From positions 11,036,001 through 11,100,000 of the forward strand of contig NZ_CP108070.1 of the NCBI RefSeq assembly GCF_036178845.1: a stretch of DNA of 64,000 nucleotides. Direction: 5' to 3'. A model generated the notes under the pieces. The model did not search any database and was not told where the DNA came from. It saw nothing but the letters and a program-made list of their open reading frames with translations. The stretch comes from Streptomyces sp. NBC_00271. Its GTDB lineage: Bacteria; Actinomycetota; Actinomycetes; Streptomycetales; Streptomycetaceae. Positions 50,595-59,500 of this stretch are shown here, one piece after another (the stretch's first letter is position 1; every line of letters starts with the position of its first letter). The position numbers and the translations under genes were made by a program.

Positions 50595-50759
50595 GCTGTC
50601 CCCCCTGACAGTCAGAAGATCCTGAATGTCCGATGCGGCCGGACTCCGGGGACATGCCCAGGAGCCGTCCGGCGTATGCCTTCGGGCGACCGGTGGCGGG
50701 GATCGCACCGGCGCCGCGGGAGAGATCCCGACGACCCCGCAGGCGAGCACGGCTTGCAA

Positions 50760-50765
50760 TAAAGT
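50760..50765 (+). promoter_or_regulatory. possible -10 element of the STAND operon
   Basis: TAAAGT ends seven bases before the ATG at 50773, and no ribosome site lies in between, so transcription may start at the ATG itself. The -35 region is not recognisable, which keeps this call weak. Confidence 0.3.
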
Positions 50766-50772
50766 CGGCCGG

Positions 50773-53700
50773 ATGGGGGATGAAGCGACGCTCCGCCTCG
50801 CGGCGGTGCTCGGAACCGAGGCATCCGAGGTGCTGCGCGCCGCGGCGAGCTCCCGGAACCGGGAGGTCGACCTGGCCGAACCCCGCTGGACGGCAGCGGG
50901 TTACACCGGCGCGCGGCTCGCCGCGGTGGTGGAGCGGTCGCGGCCGCCGGCACCGCAGCGGCCACGCAAATACGTCGTCAAGGTCTGTCCCGCGGACGGC
51001 CGACGCCGCGAAGGCGCGCGCCACCACGCCGCCTTGGAGATGTCTCCGGCTGACTTCGCCGCCCGCCATCTGGTCTCCATGGAAGGCGACCCGATCGGAC
51101 TGCCGGGCGGGGGCGAGCTGTTGCTGCAGAACATCGCCGGCGCGAGCCTGGCCCGCTGCCGTCCGATGTCGGAGTTCGCCCCGGCCGACCGGGCCCTGAC
51201 GGCCGCGGCGGTCGCCCGGGCGCTGACGCAGGACTGGACCGAGGAGACCACCTGGCACCTGGACGAGCTGACGGTGTCCGGCTTCCTGCGGGACGGACTC
51301 GACGCGACCTCCGCCGCGGCGGTAACCGACCTGGCGGACGCTCTCGGTGTCGACGCCACGCTGCTCGACCCCGGCGCCTGCTGGATCGAGACGGCCGAGG
51401 ACGGCCCGCACAGACCACTGGTCAATCCGCTGGCCCTTCTCGACGGCTCGGTGGTCGGCCGTGACGACCGTGTGCAGTTCATCGCCGGGCTGACCCACCG
51501 GGACCTGCACGAGGACAACGTGCTCGTGCCGCGTGTCGACGGGAGAGTGGAGCACGAGTCCTTCCGGCTCGTCGACCTGTCGACGTTCGACGAGGCCGCC
51601 CCGCTCAGCGCCGACCTCGCCATGCTGGCGGTCTCCTCCGTCGTCCGCCTGCTGCCCGCCCAGACGCCCGCGCAGAACGAGGCCCTGCTGCACTACCTCG
51701 TCGACCGCACCGCGGCGGCGGCCGGCGACTCGCCCTCCGACACGACCGCACTCGTCGACGCCGTGCGCTATGCGGCCAGGCCCGCCTTCCTCCAGGCCGA
51801 GTTCGAGGAGAACTGGTCCGAGCAACTCCTGCTCTCCTTGGTCGCCACCGCCCTCCTTCACCTCTCCTTCGAGAACGTCGACGCCGAGGCCCGCTGGTGG
51901 CTGCTGCGCCTCGCCGCCCACGCCGGCACCGCGTTCCTGGAATCCCGGGGTGTACACGCACCCGAGGTCCGGCGGCTGATCGACCGCGTGGCCGTCACGG
52001 CGGTGCCTCGCACGAGGACCAGTACGAGCCGCCCACCGCAGGGGGCCGCCGAACCGCTGCGTGTCGAGGACGGGTTCAACCGATCCCTGCTGGTCGTCGT
52101 TCCCGGCGACGACCAGGACGAGGCATCCGGAGCGGTGCGGGAAACGGCCGCGACGGCGGTCCGCTCGTTCCGCGCGGTCGGATACGAGAGCGCAGGCGAC
52201 GTCGTCGTGCCCCTCACCGGCCCACAGGTCCCGAGGGACCTGATCGCGCATAGGCTGGCGCGGACCGGCCCGCAGGACGCCGTCGCGCTCTACGTCACCG
52301 GCGTGGTCGAGCGTCTTGAGGCGACGACGAGCAGGCCGCGCCAGTTGGTCCTGCACACTCCGAGCTCCCGGCCCGGGCACGACCGCGGCACCCTGCCGCT
52401 GACCTCGCTGCTGGAAGGCCTGCGGGAACGGCCCCCGGGCGAAGGGGCCGGATCCCTGCTGCTCGTGCTCGACGTGCGCGGCGCCGACCCGGACGACGTG
52501 ACGCGTGAGGCCGCCGCGATGATGGCGGACCTCGGCACGGGCGAGGGCCGTTCCGGAGGCCTGCACCTGGTGGTCGCGGTCCGCTCGGCGGGCGAGCCCG
52601 GCGCGGGATTCGCCACAGCGTGGGCGCACGCCCTGACCACCTGCGGCGACACGCCCCGCGACCAGCCCTACCTCGCGTTGGACGAGCTCGCCGACCGGCT
52701 GCGCGCGACCGCGCCACCCGGGTACGCGATTCGGGTCGCCTCGCCGACCCCGGCCGGTCCCAACCGCTGCCTGCCCAACCCCCGGCACCATCTCGCAGGC
52801 GTCGACCCCGGCGAGATGTCGTCCTGGTGGGAGCCGACGGCGCGGGCCTCGACGGGGGTCGGCGAGTCGGCCTGGTTCTTCAGCGGACGCCGCAAGCTGA
52901 ACAAGCGGGTGACCGAGTGGCTCGCCGACCCGGCCGAACCGGTGCTCGTCCTCACCGGAGCCCCGGGGTCGGGCAAGAGCACCGTCATGGCGCGCACGGT
53001 GGTGGCCACCGTACCGGACCTGCGGGAACGGCTGCGTGGGCATCCCGGCGCCTTCCGGCCCGCGGAGACCCCGCCGGAGGACTTCCGTTTCGCCCTCACC
53101 ATGCGCCTGACGAAACTCACCCTGGAAGAGGTGAAGGCCCGCCTGGAGCGGGTGACGGAGGGCTCCGGTGCGGGCGCGCTGCCGCCGGTCATCGCCCTCG
53201 ACGGCCTGGACGAGGCGTACGACCCGCACCGCATCGTCGCCGAGGTGCTGCGTCCCCTGGTCCAACAGGCCCGGTCCGGCGGCCCCCGCCTGCTGATTGC
53301 CACCAGGAGCCGGCCGGTCGGGCACGACCCCACGGACGTACTGGCACCCCGTGGAGACCTGATCGGGCCCCTCGTCGGGGACGGTGGCACGGTCGTGGAC
53401 GTGGGCGAAGCACCGTGGTTGGAGACCGGTGACATCGCCGAGTACTGCGAGCGGCTGCTCTCGGTCGAGGTCAACGACCGGGGAAACCCCAACATCTACG
53501 CCACAGGCCCGCGGGCGCGTCGCGTGCTCGCCCGCTCCATCGAGACCCAGGCCCGCCACTCCTTCCTGCTGGCCGCGCATGTCGCCCGCCGGCACACGCT
53601 GGACAGCGCACCGGCCGATGCGCAGAGCCCGGCGTGGCGTCGGCAGTTCCCACAGCGCATCGGGGACGCGATGCGCCAGGAGATCGAGGCCTTCTACGGG

Positions 53701-56592
53701 GTGGAGGAGGCCGACCGACAACTGGCGCTGCTGCGCCCGCTCGCGTTCGCAGAAGGCATCGGACTCACCCGCGAAACGGCCGGTGCGACCGACCTGTGGG
53801 CGCTGCTGGCCACCCGACTGGATCCGGACGGGCGCACGTTCGGCGACGCGGACGTGACCGCGCTGTTGGAGCAGCGCGTGGCGACCCACCTGGTCATGGA
53901 GGTCGACGCGGGCGGCCCCAGCGCCTACCGCTTCCACCACGAGGCGCTCGCCGAGTCGTTCCTGACCGGCCGCGGCGACCGCACGGTGGCCCACCGGGCC
54001 ATCACCGGGGCGCTGCTCGACACACTGGTCGCGGGTGGCACGCGGGAGTGGCGGCGCGCGTCGGCCTATCTGCGGCGTGCGCTGCCCGAACACGCGCGCC
54101 AGGGCGGCGAGCTCACGTCCCTGACCGACGACCCGGGGCTGCTGACGCACTGCGACCCGGACCGGCTGCACGAGGCGCTGGTCTCCTCGGGAACACAACG
54201 ACTGGTCTCCCTGAGCCGCCTGCTGCGCCCCTACCTGCACCGGCTGCGGACAGCCTCGCCTCCGGGACGGGGCTTTCTGCTGTCGGTCGCCGCGACCGTG
54301 ATGAACCGGCACGGACTCTCCGACGCGCTCGCCGCGGCGGCCGGCATGCCGGTGTCCGTCGTCCATGTCCGGGTCCGCCACGAGGCGCTGCGGCAGTCGG
54401 TGGCCGAGGGCGCGCCGGTGTCGGCCCTGGCATGTGAGGACAGCCGCGACGGCGACCCGTTGCTCTTCATCGCCAACGGCCGCTTCCTCGACGTGCGGGA
54501 CCCGGACTCGGGCGCGCTCGTCGAGACGATTCTGTCCGGGGCGGCCGAGGTGTGGGCCATGGCCGCCTACCTCGACGACGACGGCTTCCCCGTCGTCGCT
54601 ACGGCCGGCCGGGACGGCGGCGTCCGGGTCTGGGACGCGACGACGCGCGCGCTGCGGGCCGAACACCCGGTGGACTTCCGGCGCGGTCTCGTCCACGGCG
54701 TCGGTGCCGACGGCGAGGCGTTCCTCGCCGGGTGGACGGACGAACACGTCGGCGTCTGGCGCCCGGGCCGGACCGACGAGGTGCTCGTGCTGCCCGTGGA
54801 ATGGGAGCCGGGACGTCAACCCATCACCACGGCGACCGTGGTGCGGGACCGCGACGGCACCGACGTGCTGGCGGTGGGCGCCGGCGGCAGGGTCACCGTC
54901 TGGGAGCCCGACACCGGTCGTCTGCGCCACACGATCGACCTCGACGCGGCCTTCAACATCCAGCTCGCGGCACTGCAACCGGACCGCGCCGATGGCGTGT
55001 TGCTGATCACGACGGGCCTGCACTCGAAGGAGGCCCTGTTGTGGCGGTCGTCGACCGGCACACGCCCATGGCCCTTCCCCGAGGTCCCGGTCTGCACCGC
55101 GAGCTGGGAGGGCGAGGGCGGATCCGGCATCGCGCTCGGTTACGTCAGCGGCGCGGTCGACCTGTGGAACGGCGAGGAGCACTCCCCGCCGCGCCGCTTG
55201 CAGGAGGCGGGCATGTCTGTCCACGCCGTGCACATCGGCCCCGCGGGTGTGCCGCGGCCGGCGATCGTGGCCGTGGACACCGTCGGCCGTATCCGGGTGT
55301 GGGAATGGGGCCCGGGCCGGGACTCGACCACACTGGTCGGCTCGACCGCCCACGCCCTCGCCATGGGCGCGCTGCGCCAAGGCGGACGCTATGTGGCGGT
55401 CGGGCACAACAGCGGTGCGGACCTGTGGCGGCTCGACGAGGTCAGCCAGGACCCGGAGGCGTACGACCTGCACGACGCCGACGCCCATCTGATCGCGGTC
55501 GACGGGGTGTCGGCCGACTTCGCCACGCTCGGCGACGACGGCCGTATCCACCTCTGGTCGGCCCGCAGCGGCCGCTCCGTGGGCGCACTGCCCATTCCCA
55601 CGGGCCACCCCTTCGCGGTCGCCGGGTGGAGCGGGCCCGACGGCGGCCGGATCGCCGTGACCTCGTCCACACTGCTGCAGATCTTCGCTCTCGAACCCGG
55701 CACGGGAGTGCTGCTGGAACGCGAATTGACGGCACCCGGCCGGCTCGCGGTGCTCGAACGTCCCGGGCGGGTACTGCTGGCCACGGCCGACCGTCGGCAG
55801 GTCCGCGTCATGGATCCGGCCACCGGCGACATGAATGACCTGGACGTGCCCGCGGCGACACCCTCGGGCCGGCCGTTGTCGGAGGCCGCCCGCAACGTGA
55901 TCAGCCTCGCGTGGGTGTCCGCGCCCGGCTCCGACCCGGTCCTGGTCGCGGGCACCCAGGGCGGCCTGCTGGTCCGCTGGGCATGGGGCGACGACGGGCC
56001 CGCCCGGGCACTGCCGCCTCTCGCTGAGGAGTTGGGCATGGTCACGGTCGTCATGCCCGTACCCGGCGGCGACGGCATGCGGGTACTGGCGGGCGACACC
56101 CACGGTGGCCTGGCGGTGTACGACGCCGTCGACGGCTCGCTAGTGCACGACCTGTCGAGGGACGACGCACGCGTCATCGGAGCCACCGTCGTGGCGGCGT
56201 CGCCTCCGGTCGTGGTCACCGGCCACAGCGCCGACGACGCGTGCGGGCTGAAGGTCTGGAACCCGGAGACCGGCGGTCAGTCGGGCGCCGTGGTCCACCG
56301 GTCGCGTGCACACGACGCCTTTGTCGGTCCGCCCAGGGCCGGCCGGACGGCCGACGGCCGGCCGTTCGTCGTCTACGCCGTCGAGGACGGCGTAGAGCTG
56401 CTCCTGCTGGACCGGCCGAGCCACGACACCGCACCGGTACGGCTGCTGCTGCCCTTCACCGTCAACGACGTCACCGTCCAGGGCGACATGGTGTACCTCG
56501 CGGGAGGGGGAGGCTATCTGATGCTGACCGTGTCCTGTCCGGCGGCCGAGGCGGACCTGCCGGTGTCTTCGCGGGGTGACGATGAGTCCTGA
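50773..56592 (+). CDS. giant STAND ATPase: kinase-like, pseudo-caspase, NACHT-type and WD40 domains
   Basis: This 1939-residue protein has four parts. Residues 1-420 form a kinase/APH-like module with K70 in YVVKVCPAD, the catalytic loop H242-R-D244 to N249 in THRDLHEDN, and metal Asp D268 in LVDLS. About 435-690 is a caspase-fold domain lacking its catalytic residues (GVVERL where TGHG is expected near 510, and DVR at 567-569 where D-x-C is expected). About 700-1100 is a NACHT-type ATPase, with Walker A GAPGSGKST 729-737 and Walker B LDGLDE 809-814. About 1210-1930 is a degenerate WD40 propeller. It is probably a sensor that oligomerises on ligand binding. The next gene overlaps it by 11 bases. 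Confidence 0.85.
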   Translation: MGDEATLRLAAVLGTEASEVLRAAASSRNREVDLAEPRWTAAGYTGARLAAVVERSRPPAPQRPRKYVVKVCPADGRRREGARHHAALEMSPADFAARHLVSMEGDPIGLPGGGELLLQNIAGASLARCRPMSEFAPADRALTAAAVARALTQDWTEETTWHLDELTVSGFLRDGLDATSAAAVTDLADALGVDATLLDPGACWIETAEDGPHRPLVNPLALLDGSVVGRDDRVQFIAGLTHRDLHEDNVLVPRVDGRVEHESFRLVDLSTFDEAAPLSADLAMLAVSSVVRLLPAQTPAQNEALLHYLVDRTAAAAGDSPSDTTALVDAVRYAARPAFLQAEFEENWSEQLLLSLVATALLHLSFENVDAEARWWLLRLAAHAGTAFLESRGVHAPEVRRLIDRVAVTAVPRTRTSTSRPPQGAAEPLRVEDGFNRSLLVVVPGDDQDEASGAVRETAATAVRSFRAVGYESAGDVVVPLTGPQVPRDLIAHRLARTGPQDAVALYVTGVVERLEATTSRPRQLVLHTPSSRPGHDRGTLPLTSLLEGLRERPPGEGAGSLLLVLDVRGADPDDVTREAAAMMADLGTGEGRSGGLHLVVAVRSAGEPGAGFATAWAHALTTCGDTPRDQPYLALDELADRLRATAPPGYAIRVASPTPAGPNRCLPNPRHHLAGVDPGEMSSWWEPTARASTGVGESAWFFSGRRKLNKRVTEWLADPAEPVLVLTGAPGSGKSTVMARTVVATVPDLRERLRGHPGAFRPAETPPEDFRFALTMRLTKLTLEEVKARLERVTEGSGAGALPPVIALDGLDEAYDPHRIVAEVLRPLVQQARSGGPRLLIATRSRPVGHDPTDVLAPRGDLIGPLVGDGGTVVDVGEAPWLETGDIAEYCERLLSVEVNDRGNPNIYATGPRARRVLARSIETQARHSFLLAAHVARRHTLDSAPADAQSPAWRRQFPQRIGDAMRQEIEAFYGVEEADRQLALLRPLAFAEGIGLTRETAGATDLWALLATRLDPDGRTFGDADVTALLEQRVATHLVMEVDAGGPSAYRFHHEALAESFLTGRGDRTVAHRAITGALLDTLVAGGTREWRRASAYLRRALPEHARQGGELTSLTDDPGLLTHCDPDRLHEALVSSGTQRLVSLSRLLRPYLHRLRTASPPGRGFLLSVAATVMNRHGLSDALAAAAGMPVSVVHVRVRHEALRQSVAEGAPVSALACEDSRDGDPLLFIANGRFLDVRDPDSGALVETILSGAAEVWAMAAYLDDDGFPVVATAGRDGGVRVWDATTRALRAEHPVDFRRGLVHGVGADGEAFLAGWTDEHVGVWRPGRTDEVLVLPVEWEPGRQPITTATVVRDRDGTDVLAVGAGGRVTVWEPDTGRLRHTIDLDAAFNIQLAALQPDRADGVLLITTGLHSKEALLWRSSTGTRPWPFPEVPVCTASWEGEGGSGIALGYVSGAVDLWNGEEHSPPRRLQEAGMSVHAVHIGPAGVPRPAIVAVDTVGRIRVWEWGPGRDSTTLVGSTAHALAMGALRQGGRYVAVGHNSGADLWRLDEVSQDPEAYDLHDADAHLIAVDGVSADFATLGDDGRIHLWSARSGRSVGALPIPTGHPFAVAGWSGPDGGRIAVTSSTLLQIFALEPGTGVLLERELTAPGRLAVLERPGRVLLATADRRQVRVMDPATGDMNDLDVPAATPSGRPLSEAARNVISLAWVSAPGSDPVLVAGTQGGLLVRWAWGDDGPARALPPLAEELGMVTVVMPVPGGDGMRVLAGDTHGGLAVYDAVDGSLVHDLSRDDARVIGATVVAASPPVVVTGHSADDACGLKVWNPETGGQSGAVVHRSRAHDAFVGPPRAGRTADGRPFVVYAVEDGVELLLLDRPSHDTAPVRLLLPFTVNDVTVQGDMVYLAGGGGYLMLTVSCPAAEADLPVSSRGDDES

Positions 56593-59500
56593 ACCGGCCC
56601 CGGGGCGGGCACGCACTTCGGCGGAGGACGCGCCGAGCGGTGTGGAGGAGCTCAGCGAGTGCCTGGGCGACGAGCGCTCGGCGCGGGCACTGGTCGAGTG
56701 GGCCGAGACCATGGCGGTGACCGTGCGGCCCCTGCGCCCCAAGTGGGCCCCGTCCGGCAAGGGGTACACCGGAGCGGTGCTGGCAGCCGTGACGATCACA
56801 CCGGGTCCGGGAATCGTCGTGGTCAAGCTGTGTCCCGCCGATCAGCGCGTGGAACACGCCGCCCACACGCGGGCGCGACGGGCCTCCGAACTCCGGGGCG
56901 ACTTCGCCCGGCAGCACCTCACCCAACAGCTCTACCCGCCGCACCCGGTGGGCGACGGACGGCTGTTGACGTTCCAGAGCCCCGCCGGTGACGACCTGCG
57001 CAACGTCGTCACGATGGCGCAGCTGAACGACGAGGACCTGCGGTCGACCTTTCGCACTGTCGTCACCGGCCTCGTCGCCGACTGGAACCAGGGGCTCGAG
57101 CCCAAGGACACCGAACTCGTGAGCGTCTCCGAGTTCCTGCGGCGCGAACTCGACACGTCGGTCGCCGAGGGCGGTTCGACACGGGCTTACGGCGCCGGGA
57201 TCGAGAACCTGCGCCCCGACACGGCTTGGATCGAGATCGGCGACATCGTCCTGCCGAATCCGCTGGCCATGACCGTAGGCGATGCCGAGCTGCCCGACCC
57301 GCGGATCCCGGTCGTGCACGGGCTGGCCCACGGTGACCTGCATCTGCACAACGCCCTGGTGCCCCTGCGCAGGGGCACATTGCGTCCTGACGCCTTTCGG
57401 CTCATCGATCTGTCCACCTTCGCCGAAGACGCCCCGCTCACCCGGGACGTGGCGACACTGATGCTGTCGGTCCTGGCCGAGAGAGCGCCGACCGGCCTGA
57501 TCGACGAGCACGAGCTCGCCTTGCTGCGCCACGTGGTCGATCCGAGGGACGCGTATGCGGCGCGCATCGTGCCCGAACTGGCACTTCTCGTCGATGACTT
57601 GCACTCCGCCTGTGCCGACGTGGCATCGGGCGGCTGGCAGGCTCTGTGGTCGGACCAGCTGCTGCTGTCCGTCCTGGCGACGGCGTTGCGCTTCACGACC
57701 TACGAGGACCTGGGCGAGGCCCGCAGGTGGAGGTTCTTCCGTCTGGCGGCCCACGCGGGCGGCGAGTTGCTGTCGCGGCACGGGGTGCTGCCGCCCTCGT
57801 CCGTGCCCGCGGTCTCGCCCCCGTCGCAGGCAGGTGCGGCAGGGCGCGCGTCCACGACCACCCGTGCCACGACCGTCGCCCTACGAGAGCCCGACGTCCA
57901 CGCCGCCACACCGTCGGCGAACGCCGCCATACCACCGGCGAACGCCGCCGCACCACCGGCGAACCGGCCCCCCGTCCCGCACATGGCCCCCGCCGTGCCG
58001 ACCGACTTCGTCGACCGGCCCGCCGAAGGCACCGACCTGCTCCGTTCCCTCCTGGCGGCCGCCGCGGCGGGTGAGCGGGTACCGACGGAAGGACACAGCG
58101 CCGTCGGCCTGACCTCCTCCGTCACCGGTGTCCACGGCACGGGAGGCTTCGGCAAGACCACGCTCGCCGCCTGGGTCTGTCACCACCCGGAGGTGCGAGC
58201 CGCCTTCCCCGACGGTGTGCTGTGGGCGCAGCTCGGCCAGGACCCACCGCACCAGCGGATCATCGCCTGGGCCCGCGACCTCGTCACGCTTCTCACGGGC
58301 ACCGAACCCCCGGTCTACGCCACGGTGGAGGCGGCCGGCGAACATCTGGGCGCGACGCTGGAGGGCCGCCGCGTACTGCTCGTGGTCGATGACGTGTGGC
58401 GTCGGGAGGACGTGGAACCCTTCCTCTGGGGCGGCAGCGGCTGCGTCCGGCTGGTGACCACCCGCAGACCCGGGGTGCTGGACGCGTCGGCGCCGCTGAT
58501 CCGCATCGACCGCATGTCCTCCGCGCAGTCCCTGAACCTGCTGGCAGCGGGAATCGAGGGAGCGGACAACACCACGCTGCTCCCGCTGTTCGAGCGCTCC
58601 GGCAACTGGCCGCTGGCGTTGAGACTGCTGAACGGCGTACTGCGCAGCATGGTTCACCGCAGCGGGATGGCCCTGCCGGACGTCGTGTCCGAGATGGCCG
58701 AGGAGCTGGACCGGTACGGTCTGGCGGGCCCCCTCGACGCCTATCCGGCCCCCGGCATCCGCACGGTGGAAGCCACGGTCGACCTCAGCCTCCACGAACT
58801 GGCCCGGATCCCGCGCACCGGCCGCGGTTCACTGGGCCGGCTGGCGGCCATGGCCTGCTTCCCGGAGGACCAGCACATCCCCTACCGCTGGCTCGCCAGG
58901 CTCTGGGGAGTGTCCGAACTGACCGCGCGCCGCGAGTGCGTGCGGCTGGAGGAGCACTCCCTGCTGGCCCAGCACGACCCAGAGGGCGTACGGCTGCACG
59001 ACGTCATCCGTGACGTCCTGCGCCGTCGCGACCCGGAAGCGGTCCGGCAGGCACATCAGACCTTGCTGGAGGGGCATGCCGCGCTGTGCGGCGGGGCGGG
59101 CTGGCACGCCCTGGCCGCACCCGGCGCCGATCCCGCGTTCCTGGACAACGTCACCTACCACCTCGCGGGAGCCCTCGCCTCCACCGACCTCCACCACACC
59201 ACCACCGACTTCCGGTTTCTCGTCGAACGGGTCTGGCGCAGCGGTCCGGCCGCCCTGGAGGCGGAAGCGGCGCGCTACTGCTCGATGTTCCCGGTCCTGA
59301 GAATGGACCGCTTCGCCATGGAACTCGGCGAACTGGTCCACGGAGAGGCTCATCTCCTGGCCGGTCATGTGCGGCGCCTCGATCTCGCCGTCACCCTGCA
59401 CAGCCGTTGTCTGGCATGGAAGGAGGTCCGGCGACGACTGCACCACACGCACGAGGTCCTGCGCGGCGGGCTCGTCGCGACGGAACCCTTCCCCGACGAT

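Noticed and set aside
48037..56103. Minus-strand open frame of 2688 codons across the phospholipase, S-4TM and STAND genes
   Set aside because: It runs antisense to genes with clear motifs; low-complexity Gly/Arg/Val/Asp composition marks it as a shadow.
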